This document shows, piece after piece, positions 30,039-44,205 of a stretch of 51,398 bases of DNA. The DNA is from Penium margaritaceum (Eukaryota > Streptophyta > Zygnematophyceae > Desmidiales > Peniaceae), in the NCBI GenBank assembly GCA_023375785.1, contig SZWC01004986.1, forward strand, positions 59,017 to 110,414, written 5' to 3'. Below the pieces are notes generated by a model. It worked only from the letters and a program-made list of their open reading frames with translations. It did not search any database and had not been told where the DNA came from. Position numbers and translations under genes: made by a program. How positions within the stretch are numbered: position 1 is the first letter of the stretch; every line of letters begins with the position of its first letter.

Positions 30039-31820
30039 GTCAAAGGGAGAAACCTTTTGCTATTTATTGACTAGCAGGTACAAAGACTTTCACTAAGTAG
30101 TGGAAAGGTGTGGCTATCATGCACAATGACCAACCAGATTAGGCATGTGCCACTTACCATGACCAAATAACTTTACTATGTGTGGTCAATGTTGACAACC
30201 CATAATATGGGTCGCCAATTGCCAGAGGGGGAAACAATGGTTTGGGAATACTAGATACCAACTAGCAAGTACAACACCCTTCAGTCAGTAGTAGCACGGT
30301 GTGGCTACCATGCACAATGACCAACCAAAGTAGGCATATGTACTGCCTTTGACCAAAGAAATCCGCCGTGTGTGGTCAACATTGACAACTCATAATACGA
30401 GTCACAAATGGTCAGAGGGGGAAACAATGGTTTGGGAACACCAAGTATCAAATAGCAAGCACAAGAAGCTTCAATACGTTGTGGCACGGTGTGGATACCA
30501 TGCACGATGACCAACCAAAGTAGGCATATGTCACTGACCATGACCAAATCATGTCACTACGTGTGGTAAACTTTGACAACTCATAACACGAGTCACAAAT
30601 GGTCAGGGTGGAAGATAATGGATTGTGAATACTAGTTACTGACTAGCAAGTACAGATTCCTTCAATATGTAGTGGCACAGTGTGGCTACAATGCACAGTG
30701 ACCAACTAAAGTATGCACATGTCACTGACCATGAACAAAGAATTTCACTTCATGTGGTCAACATTTACAACTCACAACACAAGTCACATATAGTTAGAGG
30801 GGGCTAACAATGGTTTGGGAACACCAGCTGCCAACAAGAAATCACAAAGACCTTTGATACGTAATGACACGACGTGGTAACCATGTACAGTGACAAACCA
30901 AAGTAGGCATATGTCACAAACCATGACCAAACGGATTTCACAGTGTGTGGTCAACGTTGAAAACTCATAACACGAGTCACAAATGGTCAGTGGGGGAAAC
31001 CATGGATTGGGAACACTAGTTATCAACTAGCAAGTGGAAAGATATTCAACAAGTAGTGGCACGGTGTGGCTAGTGTGCACAGTGACCAACCAAAGGATGC
31101 ACACGTCACTGACTATGACCGAAGAAGTCCACTATGTATGGTCAACATTGACAACTCATAACACGAGTCACAAGTGGTCAGAGGGAGAGACAATGGTTTG
31201 GGAACCCTATGCATTGACTAGAAAGGAGAAAGAACTTCAATGGGTAGTGGCACGGTGTGGCTACTATGCAAACCAAACAACCAAACTAGGCATATGTCAC
31301 CAACCATGATGAAATAATTTCAATATGGGTGGTCAACATTCACCAACCATAACACGAGTCACAAACGGTCAGAGGGGGAAACAATGGTCTGTGAATATCC
31401 GTTCTCAACTAGCAAGTACAGCGACCTTCAATCAGTATAAGCATGGTGTGGCTACCATACACAAAGACCGACCAAACTCCTGTTTTCTTTAACCAAAGAA
31501 ATCTGCTGTGTGTGGTCAGCGTTGACAACTCATAGTAGGAGTCACAAATGGTCAGACGGGGAGACAATGGTTTGGGAACAGCAGGTATCAACAAGAAAGC
31601 ACAAGGACCTTCAATACGTTGTGGCACGGTGTGGATACCATGCACGATGACCAACCAAAGTAGGCATATGTCACTGACCATGACCAAATAATGTCACTAA
31701 GTGTGGTAAACTCTGACAACTCATAACACGAGTCACAAATGGTCAGGGTGGAAGATAATGGTTTGTGAATACTAGTTATCGACTAGCAAGTACAAATACC
31801 TTCAATATGTAGTGGCACAG

Positions 31821-31895
31821 NNNNNNNNNNNNNNNNNNNNNNNNNNNNNNNNNNNNNNNNNNNNNNNNNNNNNNNNNNNNNNNNNNNNNNNNNNN
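31821..31895. other. Assembly gap (75 N) with duplicated flanks
   Basis: The run of N separates about 31606-31820 from satellite at 31896 onward. The first 150 bases after the gap nearly repeat the m5 sequence before it (AGCACAAGGACCTTCAATAC and onward). The true distance is unknown. Confidence 0.9.
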
Positions 31896-33635
31896 TAGCA
31901 AGCACAAGGACCTTCAATACGTTGTGGCACGGTGTGGATACCATGCACGATGACCAACCAAAGTAGGCATATGTCACTGACCATGACCAAATAATGTCAC
32001 TAAGTGTGGTAAACTCTGACAACTCATAACACGAGTCACAAATGGTCAGGGTGGAATATAATCGTTTGTGAATACTACTTATTGACTAGCAAGTACAAAT
32101 GCCTTCAATATGTAGTGGCATAGCGTGACTACCATGCACAGTGACCAACCAAAGTATGCATATGTCACTGACCATGACCAACGAATTTCACTTCATGTCG
32201 TCAGCGTTGACAACTCACAACACGAGTGACTGATAGTCAGAGGGGGGTAACAATGGTTTGGGTTTACTAGCTATCAACTAGAAAGCACAAAGACATTCAA
32301 TACGTAGTGACACGGCGTGGTAACCACGTACAGTGATAAACCAAACTAGGCATATGCCACTAACCATGACCAAAGAATTTCTTTATGGGTGGTCAGCGTT
32401 CACAACCCATAACATGAGTCAAAAATGGTCATAGTGGGGAAACAATGGACTGGGAACACTAGTTATGAACTAGCAATTATGAAGAACTTCAACAAGTAGT
32501 GGCATGGTGTAGCTAGCGTGCACAGTGACCAACGAAATGATGACTACGTAACTGACTATGACGGAAGAAGTCCACTATGTGTGGTCAACATTGACAACTC
32601 ATAACACGAGTCAGGAATGGTCAGAGGGAGAGACAATGGGTTGGGAACCCTATGCATGGACTAGAAAGGACAGATAACTTTTATACGTAGTGGCACGGTG
32701 TGGCTACTATGCACACCAAATAAGCAAACTAGGCATATGTCACTGACCATGACCAAAGAATTTCAATATGGGTGGTCAACGTTCACCAACCATAACACGA
32801 GTCACAAACGGTCAGAGGGGGGAACAAGGATCCGGGAATATCAGTTTTCAACTAGCAAGTACAATGACCTTCAATCAGTAGTAGCACGGTGTGGCTACCA
32901 TGCACAATGACCGACCAGAGTAGGCATATGTACTGCCTTTGACCAAACAACTCCGATGTGTCTGGTCAACTTGACAACTCATAATACGAGTCACAAATTG
33001 TCAGAGGGGGAAACAATTGTTTGGGAACACCAGGTATCAACTAGCAAGCACAATGACCTACAGTACGTTGTGGCACGGTGTGGATACCATGCACGATGAC
33101 CAACCATATGTCACTGACCATGACCAAAGAATGTCACCATGTGTGGTAAACTTTGACAACTCATAACACGATTCACAAATGGTCAGAGTGGAAGATAATG
33201 GTTTCTAAATACTAGTTATCGACTAGCAAGTTCAAATACATTCAATATGCAATGGCACAATGTGGCTACAATGCACAGTGACCAACCAAAGTATTCATAT
33301 GTCACTGACCATGACCAAAGAATTTCACTTCATGTGGTCAATGTTGACAACTCACAACACGAGTCACAGATATTCAGAGGGGATAACAAGTGTTTGGGAA
33401 CACTAGCTATCAACTATAAAGCACATAGACCTTCGATACGTAGTGACACGGCATGGTAACCATGTACAGTGACAAACCAAAGTAGGCATATGTCACAAAC
33501 CACGACCAAAAGAATTTCACAGGGTGTGGTCAACGTTGAAAACGGATAGCACGAGTCACAAATAGTCAGAGGGGGAAACAATGGGTTGGGAACACTAGTT
33601 ATCAACTAGCACGTACAAAGACCTTCAACAAGCAG

Positions 33636-34779
33636 TGGCACGGTGTGGCTAGCGTGCACAGTGACCAACCAAAGGATGCATACGTCACTGACTATGCCCG
33701 AACAAGTCCACTATGTGTGGTCATTATTGACAACTCATAACACGAGTCACAAATGGTCAGAGGGAGAGACAATGGTTTGGGAACCCTGTGTATTGACTAG
33801 AAAGGACAAAGAACTTCAATACGTAGTGGCACGGTGTGGCTTCTATGCATACCAAACAACCAAACTAGGCATATGTCACTGACCATGACCAGAGAATTTC
33901 AATATGGTTGGTCAACATTGACCAACAATAACACGTGTCACAAACGGTCAGAGGGGGAAAAAATGGTCTGGGAATATCAGTTCTCAACTAGCAAGTACAG
34001 TGACCTTCAATCAGTATAAGCACGGTGTGGATACCATGCCCAATGATCGACCAAAGTAGGCATATGTACTGCCTTTGACCAAAGAAATCTTCTGTGTGTG
34101 GTCAGCGTTGACAACTCATAATATGAGTCGCAAATGGTCAGAGGGGGAGACAATGGTTTGGGAACACCAGGTATCAACTAGCAAGCAGAAGGACCTTCAA
34201 TAAGTTGTGGCACGGAGTGGATACCATGCACGATGACCAGCCAAAGTAGGCATATGTCACTGACCATGACCAAGTAATGCCACTGTGTGGTAAACTTTGA
34301 CAACTCATAACACGAGTCACAAATGGTCAGGGTGGAAGATAACGGTTTGTGAATACTAGTTATCCACTAGCAAGTACAAATACCTTCAATATGTAGTGGC
34401 ACAGCGTGGCTACCATGCACAGTGACCAACCAAAGTATGCATATGTCACTGACCATGACCAACGAATTTCACTTCATGTGGGCAGCATTGACAACTCACA
34501 ACACGAGTCACAAATAGTCAAAGGGGGGTAACAATGGTTTGGGAACACGAGCTATTAGCTAGAAAGCACAAATACCTTTAATATGTAGTGACACGGCGTG
34601 ATAACCACGTACAGTGACAAACCAAACTAGGCATATGTCACTAACCATGACCAAAGAATTTCACGGTGTGTGGTCAACGTTGAAGACTCATCACACGTGT
34701 CACAAATGGTCAGAGCGGGAAACAATGGGCTGGGAACACTAGTTATCAACTAGCAAGTATGAAGAACTTCAACAAGTAG
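33636..34779. repeat. Reference six-monomer HOR unit (1,144 bp)
   Basis: A clean unit with monomers starting at 33636 (m2), 33827 (m3), 34018 (m4), 34208 (m5), 34397 (m6) and 34589 (m1); the next m2 starts at 34780. Lengths are 191, 191, 190, 189, 192 and 191. Diagnostic parts are: m1 TGACACGGCGTGGTAACC; m2 GGATGCATACGTCACTGAC; m3 CCAAACAACCAAACTAGG; m4 TACTGCCTTTGACCAAAG; m5 AATAATGTCAC with GGTAAACTTTGAC; m6 TTTCACTTCATGTGG. The same order recurs across all satellite blocks. Confidence 0.9.
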
Positions 34780-37427
34780 TGGCACGGTGTGGCTGGCGTG
34801 CACAGTGACCAACCAAAGGATGAATACGTCACTGACTATGACGGAAGAAGTCCATTATGTGTGGTCGACAATGACAGCTCATAAGACGAGTCACGAATGG
34901 TCAGAGGGAGAGACAAGTTGGGAACCCTATGCATGGACTAGAAAGGACAAATCACTTCAATATGTAGTGGCACGGTGTGGCTACTATGCACACCAAACAA
35001 CCAAACTAGGCATATGTCACTGACCATGACCAAAGAATTTCAATATGGGTGGTCATCGTTCACAAACCATAACACGAGTCACAAACGGTCAGAGGGGGAA
35101 ACAATGGTCCGCGAATATCAGTTATCAACTAGCAAGTACAACGACATTCAATCACTAGTAGCACGGTGTGGCTACCATGCACAATGACCGACCAGAGTAG
35201 GCATATGTACTGCCTTTGACCAAAGAAGTCCGATGTGTATGGTCAACACTGACAACTCATAATACGGGTCACAAATAGTCAAAGGGGGAAACAGATGTTT
35301 GGGAACACCAGGTATCAACTAGCAAGCACAATGACCTTCAGTACGTTATGGCAAGGTGTGGATACCATGCACGATGACCAACCATATGTCACTGACCATG
35401 AATAAAGAATGTCACCATGTGTGGTAAACTTTGACAACTCATAACACGAGTCAAAAGTGGTCAGGGTGGAAGATAATGGTTTCTAAATACTAGTTATCGA
35501 CTAGAAATTACAAATACCTTCAATATGCAGTGGCACAGTGTGGCTACAACGAACAGAGACCAACCAAAGTATGCATATGTCACTGACCATAACCAAAGAA
35601 TTTCACTTCATGTGGTCAATGTTGACAACTCACAACACAAGTCACAGATATTCAGAGGGGCTAACAACGGGTTGGCAACACTAGCTATCAACTAGAAAGC
35701 ACAAAGACCTTCGATACGTAGTGATACGGCATGGTGACCATGTAGAGGGACAAACCAAAGTAGGCATATGTCACTAACCATGACCAAACGGATTTCACAG
35801 TGTGTGGTCAACGTTGAAAACTCATAACACGTGTCACATATGGTCAGTGGGGGAAACCTTGGGTTGGGAACACTAGTTATCAACTAGCAAGTACAAAGAT
35901 TTTCAACAAGTAGTGGCACCGTGTGGCTAGCATGCACAGTGACCATCCAAAGGATGCATACGTCACTGACTATGACCGAAGAAGTCCACTATGTGTGGTC
36001 AACATTGACAACTCATAACACGAGTCACAAATGGTCAGAGGGGGAGACTATGGCTTGGGAAACATATGTATCGACTAGAAAGGACAAAGCACTTCAATAC
36101 GCAGTGGCATGGTGTGGCTAATATGCACACCAAACAACCAAACTCGGCATATGTCACTGACCATGACCAGAGAATTTCAATATGGGTGGTTAACGTTGAC
36201 CAACCATAACACGAGTCACAAACGGTCAGGGGAGGAAACAATTATATGGGAATGTCAGTTCTCAAATAGCAAGTACAACGACCTTCAGTCAGTAGTAGCA
36301 CGGTGTGGCTACCATGCACAATGACCAACCAAAGTAGGCATATGTACTGCCTTTGACCAAAGAAATCCGCTGTGCGTGGTCAACGTTGACAATTCATAAT
36401 ACCAGTCACAAATGGTCAGAGGGGGAAAAAAAGGTTTGGGAACATCAAGTATCAAATAGAAAGCACAAGGAGCTTCAATACGTTGTGGCACTGTTTGGAT
36501 ACCATGCACGATGACCAACCAAAGTAGGCATATGTCACTGACCATGACCACATAATGTCACTAGGCGTGGTAAACTTTGACAACTCATAACACGAGTCAC
36601 AAATGGTCAGGGTGGAAGATAATGGTTTGTGAATACTAGTTATCGACTAGCAAGTACAAATACCTTCAATATGTAGTGGCACAGTGGGGCTACAATGCAC
36701 GGTGACCAACCAAAGTATGCATATGTCACTGATCATGAACAAAGAATTTCACTTCATGTGGTCAACATTTACAACTCACAACACGAGTCACAGATAGTCA
36801 TAGTGGACTTACAATGGTTTGGAAACACTAGCTGTCAACAAAAAAGCACAAAGACCTTTGATACGTAATGACAAGGCGTGGTAACCATGTACAGTGACAA
36901 ACCAAAGTAGGCATATGTCACAAACCATGACCAAACGGATTTCACAGTGTGTGGTGCACGAGTCACAAATGGTCAGTGGGGGAAACCATGGGTTGGGAAC
37001 ACTAGTTATCAACTAGCAAGTAGAAAGTTTTTCAACAAGTAGTGGCACGGTGTGGCTAGCGTGCACGGTGACAAACCAGAGGATGCACACGTCTCTGACT
37101 ATGACCAAATAAGTCCACTATGTATGGTCAACATTGACAACTCATAACACGAGTCACAAATGGTCAGAGGGAGAGACAATGGTTTGGGAACCCTATGTAT
37201 TGACTAGAAAGGACAAAGAACTTAAACGCGTAGTGGCACGGTGTGGCTACTATGCACACGAAACAACCAAACTAGGCATATGTCACAGACCATGATGAAA
37301 GAATTTCAATATGGGTTGTCAACATTCACCAACCATAACACGAGTCACAAACGGTCCAAAGGGGAAACAATGGTCTGCGAATATCAGTTCTTAACTAGCA
37401 AGTACAGCAACCTTCAATCAGTATAAG

Positions 37428-37573
37428 CACGTCACTGACTATGACCGAAGAAATCCAGTATGCGTGGTCAACATTGACAACTCATAACACGAGTCAGGAA
37501 TGGTCAGAGGGAGAGACAATGGGTTGGGAACCCTATGCATGGACTAGAAAGGACAGATAACTTTAATACGTAG
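37428..37573. repeat. Short m4/m2 fusion monomer
   Basis: The start of m4 (TATAAGCAC) is joined at 37430/37431 to the middle of m2 (GTCACTGACTATGACC). The hybrid of about 146 bp resets the HOR from m4 back to m2. Confidence 0.7.
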
Positions 37574-39219
37574 TGGCACGGTGTGGCTACTATGCACACC
37601 AAATAAGCAAACTAGGCATATGTCACTGACCATGACCAAAGAATTTCAATATGGGTGGTCAACGTTCACCAACCATAACACGAGTCACAAACGGTAAGAG
37701 GGGGAAACAAGGGTCCGAGAATATCAGTTCTCAACTAGCAAGTACAACGCCCTTCAATCAGTAGTAGCACGGTGTGGCTACCATGCACAATGACCGACCA
37801 AAGTAGGTAAATGTACCGCCTTTGTCCAAAGAAATCCGCCGTGTGTGGTAAACGTTGACAACTCATAATACGAGTCACAAATAGTCAGAGGGGGACACAA
37901 TTGTTTGGGAACATTAGGTATCAACTAGCAAGCACAATGACCTTCAATACGTTGTGGCACGGTGTGGAAACCATGCACAATGACCAACCAAGGTATGCAT
38001 ATGTCACTGACCATGACCAAAGAATGTCACCATGTGTGGTAAACTTTGACAGATCATAACACGAGTCACAAATATTGAGAGTGGAAGATAATGGTTTCAA
38101 AATACTAGTTATCGTCTAGCAAGTACAAATACCTGCAATGTATAGTGGCGCAGTGTGGCTACAATGCACAGTGACCAACCAAAGTATGCATATGTCACTG
38201 ACCATGACCAAAGAAATTCACTTCATGTGGTCAATGTTGACAACTCACAACACGAGTCACAGATATTCAGAGGGGCAAACAATGGGTTGGGAACACTAGC
38301 TATCAACTAGAAAGCACAAATACCTTTGATACGTAGTGACACGGCGTGGTAACCATGTACAAAGACAAACCAAAGTAGGCATATGTCACTAACCATGACC
38401 AAACGGATTTCATAGTATGTGGTCCACGTTGAAAACTCATAACACGAGTCACAAATGGTCAGTGGGGGATACCATGGGTTGGGAACACTAGTTATCAACT
38501 AGCAAGTAGAAAGATTTTTAAAAAGTAGTGGCACGGTGTAGCTAGCGTGCACAGTGACCAACCAAAGGATGCATACGTCACTAACTATGACCGAAGAAGT
38601 CCACTATGTGTGGTCAACATTGACAACTCATAACACGAGTCACAAATGGTCAGAGGGAGAGACAATGGTTTGGGAACCCTATGTATCGACTAGAAAGGAC
38701 AAAGAACTTCAATACGCAGTGGCACGGTGTGGCTAATATGCACACCAAACAGCCAAACTCGGCATATGTCACTGACCATGACCAGATAATTTCAATATAG
38801 GTGGTCAATGTTGACCAACCATAACACGAGTCACAAACGGTCAGGGGAGGAAACAATGCTATGGGAATATCATTTCTCAACTAGAAAGTACAACGACCTT
38901 CAGTCAGTAGTAGCACGGTGTGGCTACCATGCACAATGACCGACCAAAGTAGGCATATGTACTGCCTTTGACCAAAGAAATCCGCTGTGTGTGGTCAACG
39001 TTGACAACTCATTATACGAGTCACAACTGGTCAGAGGGGGAAACAATTGTTTGGGAACACCAGGTATCAACTAGCAAGCACAAGCAGCTTCAATATGTTG
39101 TGGCACGGTGTGGATACCATGCACGATGACCAGCCAAAGTATGCATATGTCACTGCCCATGACCAAATAATGACACTAAGTGTGGTAAACTTTGACAACT
39201 CATAACATGAGTCACTAAT

Positions 39220-39245
39220 GGTCAGGGTGGAACATTCAATATGTA
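39220..39245. repeat. m5 monomer with internal deletion
   Basis: AGGGTGGAA is joined directly to CATTCAATATGTAG near 39232. About 50 bp of the m5 tail, including its CTAGTTATCGACTAG dyad, are missing. Confidence 0.65.
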
Positions 39246-40144
39246 GTGGCACAGCGTGGCTACCATGCACAGTGACCAACCAAAGTATGCATATGTCACT
39301 AACCATGACCAAAGAAATTCAATTCATGTGGTCAATGTTGACAACTCACAACATGAGTCACAGATAGTCAGAGGGGGCTAACAATGGTTTCGGAACACTA
39401 ACTGTCAACAATAAAGCACAAAGTCCTTTGATACGTAATGACACGGCGTGGTAACCATGTACAGTGACAGACCAAAGTAGGCATATGTCACTAACCATGA
39501 CCAAACGGATTTCACAGTGTTTGGTCAACGTTGAAAACTCATAACACGAGTCACAAATGGTCAGTGGGAGAAACCATGGGTTGGGAACACTAGTTATCAA
39601 CTAGCAAGTAGAAAGATTTTCAACAAGTAGTGGCACGGTGTGGCTAGCGTGCACAGTGACCGACCAGAGGATGCACACGTCACTGACTATGACCGAAGAA
39701 GTCCACTATGTATGGTCAACATTGACAACTCATAACACGAGTCACAAATGGTCGAAGGGAGATACAATGGTTTGGGAACCCTATGTATCGACTAGAAAGG
39801 ACAAAGAACTTCGATGCGTAGTGGCATGGTGTGGCTACTATGCACACCAAACAACCAAACTAGGAATATGTCACCGACCATGATGAAAGAATTTCAATAT
39901 GGGTGGTCAACAATCACCAACCATAACACGAGTCACAAACGGTCAGACGGGGGACAAATGGTCTGTGAATATCAGTTATCAACTAGCAAGTACAGCGACC
40001 TTCAATCAGTATAAGCACGGTGTGGCTACCATGCTCAATGACCAACCAAAGTAGGCATATGTACTATTTTTGACCAAAGTAATCCGCTGTGTGTGGTCAG
40101 CGTTGACAACTCACAATAGGAGTCACAAATGGTCAGAGGGGGAG

Positions 40145-40215
40145 ACAATGGTTTGGGAACACTACCTATCAACTATAATGCACAATGACCTTCAATACGT
40201 AGTGACACAGCGTGG
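40145..40215. repeat. HOR jump from m4 to m1
   Basis: An m4 monomer takes on an m6-type tail (CACTACCTATCAACTATAATG) and is followed by m1 (TGACACAGCGTGG). One m5 and one m6 are thus skipped. This fits an unequal exchange between m4 and m6. Confidence 0.65.
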
Positions 40216-41538
40216 TAACCACGTACAGTGACAAACCAAACTAGGCATACGTCAGTAACCATGACCAATGATTTTCACGGTGTGTGGTCAACGTTGAAAA
40301 CTCATCACACGAGTCCCAAATGGGCAGAGGGGGAAACAATGGGCTGGGAACAATAGTTATCAACTAGCAAGTATGAAGAACTTCAACAAGTAGTGGCACG
40401 GTGAGGCTAGCGTGCACAGTGACCAACCAAAGGATGAATACGTCACTGACTATGACGGAAGAAGTCCACTATGTGTGGTCAAAAATGACAAATCATAACA
40501 CGAGTCACGAATGGTCAGAGGGAGAGACAATGGGTTGGAAACCCTAAGCATGGACTAGAAAGGACAAATAACTTCAATACGTAGTGGCACAATGCGGCTA
40601 CTATGCACACCAAACAACCAAACTAGGCATATGTCACTGACCATGACCAAAGATTTTCAATATGGGTGGTCAACGTTCACCAACGATAACACGAGTTACA
40701 AACGGTCAGAGGGGGAAACAATGGTCCGGGAATATCAGTTCTCAACTAGCAAGTACAACGACCTTCAATGAGTAGTAGCACAGTGTGGCTACCATGCACA
40801 ATGACTGACCAGAGTAGGCATATGTACTGCCGTTGACCAAAGAAATCCGCTGTGTATGGTCAACGTTGACAACTCATAATACGAGTCACAAATAGTCAGA
40901 GGGGGAAACAATTGTTTGGGAACACCAGGTATCAACTAGCAAGCACAATGACCTTCAGTACGTTGTGGCACGGTGTGGATACCATGCACAATGACCAACC
41001 ATATGTCACTGACCATGACGAAACAATGTCACCATGTGTGGTAAATTTTGACAACTTATAACACAAGTCACAAATGGTCAGATTGGAATATAATGGTTTC
41101 CAAATACTAGTTATCGACTAGCAAGTACAAATACCTTCAATATGCATTGGCACTGTGTGGCTACAATGCACAGTGACCAACCAAAGTATGCATATGTCAC
41201 TGACCATGACCAAGGAATTTCACATCACGTGGTCAATGTTGACAACTCACAACACGAGTCACAGATATTCAGAGGGGGTAACAATGGTTTGGGAACACTA
41301 GCTATCAACTAGAAAGCACAGAGACCTTCGACAAGTAGTGACACGGCGTGGTAACCATGTACAGTGACAAACCAAAGTAGGTTTATGTCACTAACCATGA
41401 CCAAAAGAATTTCACAGTGTGGTCAACGTTGAAAACGCATAACACGAGTCACAAATGGTCAGAGGGTGGAGACAATGGATTAGGAACACTCGTTATCAAT
41501 TAGCCGGTACAAAGACCTTCAACAAGTAGTGGCACGGT

Positions 41539-41574
41539 GTGGCTAGCGTGCACGGTGTGGCTAGCGTGCACAGT
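41539..41574. repeat. 18-bp local duplication at an m2 start
   Basis: GTGTGGCTAGCGTGCACG is repeated head to tail before the m2 monomer continues with CAGTGACCAACC. It probably reflects replication slippage. Confidence 0.7.
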
Positions 41575-44204
41575 GACCAACCAAAGGATGCATACGTCAC
41601 TGACTATGACCGAAGAAGTCCACTATGTGTGGTCAACACTGAAAACTCATAACACGAGTCATAAATGGTCAGAGGGAGAGACAATGGTTTGGGAACCCTA
41701 TGTATCGACTAGAAAGGACAAAGAACTTCAATACGTAGTGGCACGGTGTGGCTACTATGCACATCAAACAACCAAATTAGGCACATGTCTTTGACCATGA
41801 CTAGAGAATTTCAATATGGGTGGTCAACGTTGACCAACCATAACACGTGTCACAAACGGTCAGAGGGGGAAACAATGGTCTGGGAATATCATTAATCAAC
41901 TAGCAAGTACAGTGACCTTCAATCAGTATAAGCATGGTGTGGCTACCATGCACAATGACCGACCAAAGTAGGCATATGTACTGCCTTTGACCAAAGAAAT
42001 CCGCTGTGTGTGGTCAACAATTACAACTCATAATACGAGTCAGAAATGGTCAGAGGGGGAAACAATGGTTTGGGAAGACCAAGTATCAAATAGCAAGCAC
42101 AAGGAGCTTCAATACGTTGTGGAATGGTGTGGATACCATGCACGATGACCAACCAAAGTAGGCATATGGCACTGACCATGACCAAATAATGTCACTAAGT
42201 GTGGTAAACTCTGACAACTCATAACACGAGTCACAAATGGCCAGGGTGGAAGATAATGGTTTTTGAATACTAGTTATCCTTTAGCAAGTACAAATACCTT
42301 CAATATGTAGTGGCACAGCGTGGCTACCATGCACAGTGACCAACCAAAGTATGCATGTGTCACTGACCATGACCAAAGAATTTCACTTCATGTGGTCAAT
42401 GTTGACAACTCACAACACGAGTCACAGATATTCAGAGGGGGTAACAATGGTTTGGGAATACTAGCTATCAACAAGAAAGCACAAAGACTTTGGATACATA
42501 GTGGCACGGCGTGGTAACCATGTACAATGACAAAACAAAGTAGGCATATATCACTAACCATGACCAAAAGAATTTCATGGTGTGTAGTCAACGTTGAAAA
42601 CGCATAACACAAGTCACAAATGGTCAGAGGGGGAAACAATGGGTTGGGAACACTAGTTATGAGCTAGCAGGTACAAATACCTTCAACGAGCAGTGGCACG
42701 GTGTGGCTAGCGTACACAGTGACCAACCAAAGGATGCATACGTCACTGACTATGACCGAAGAAGTCCACTATGTGTAGTCAACATTGACAACTCATAACA
42801 CGAGTCACAAATGGTCAGACGATGAGACAATGGTTTGGGAACGCTATGTTTTGACTAGAAAGGACAAAGAATTTCAATACGTAGTGGCACGGTTTGGCTA
42901 CTATGCACAACAAACAACCAAACTAGGCATATGTCACTGACCATGACCAGAGAATTTCAATATGGGTAGTCAACGTTGACCAACCATAACACGTGTCACA
43001 AACGGTCAGAGGGGTAAACAATGGTCTAGGAATATCAGTTCTCAACTAGCAAGTACAGTGACCTTCAATCAGTACAAGCACGGTGTGGCTACCATGCACA
43101 ATGACGGACCAAAGTAGGCATATGTACTGCCTTTGACCAAAGAAATCCGCTGTGTGTGGTCAACGTTGACAACTCATAATAGGAGTCACAAATGGTCAGA
43201 GGGGGAGACAATGGTTTGAAAACACCAGGTATCAACTAGCAAGCACAAGGATCTTCAATAAGTTGTGGCACGGTGTGGATACCATGCACGATGACCAGCC
43301 AAAGTAGGCATATGTCACTGACCATGACCAAATAATGTCACTATGTGTGGTAAACTTTGACAACTCATAACATGAGTCACAAATGTTCAGGGTGGAAGAT
43401 AATGGTTTGTGAATACTAGTTATTCACTAGCAAGTACAGATACCCTCAATATGTAGTGGCACAGCGTGGCTACCATGCACCGTGATCAACCAAAGTATGC
43501 ATATGTCACTGGCCATGACCAACGAATTTCACTTCATGTGGTCAGCGTTGACAACTCACAACACGAGTCACAGATAGTCAAAGAGGGTTAACAATGGTTT
43601 GGGAATACTAGCTATTAACTAGAAAGCACAAATACCTTTAATATGTAGTAACACGGCGTGGTAACCATGTACAGTGACAAACCAAAGCAGGCATATGTCA
43701 CTAGCCATGACCAAACGAATTTCACAGTTATGGTCAATATTAAAAACTCATAACACGAGTCACAAATGGTCAGAAGGGGAACAATGGGTTGGGAACACTA
43801 GTTATCAACACCAAGTATGAAGAACTTCAACAAGTAGTGGTACGGTTTGGCTAGCGTGCGCAGTGACCAACCAAAGGATGAATACGTCACTGATTATGAT
43901 AGAAGAAATCCAGTATGCGTGGTCAACATTGACAACTCATGACACAAGTCACAAATGGTCAGAGGGAGAGACAATGGGTTGGGAACCCTATGCATGGACT
44001 AGAAAGGACAAATAACTTCAATACGTAGTGGCACGGTGTGGCTACTATGCACACCAAACAAACAAACTAGGCATATGTCACTGACCATGACCAAAGAATT
44101 TCAATATGGGTGGTCAACGTTCACCAACCATAACACGAGTCACAAACGGTCAGAGGGGGAAACAATGGTCCGGGAATATCAGTTCTCAACTAGCAAGTAC
44201 AACG

Positions 44205-44205
44205 N
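44205..44205. other. Single-N assembly gap with duplicated flanks
   Basis: About 43990-44204 and 44206-44420 are nearly the same m2-tail and m3 sequence on the two sides of one N. This looks like an unmerged contig overlap. Confidence 0.75.
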
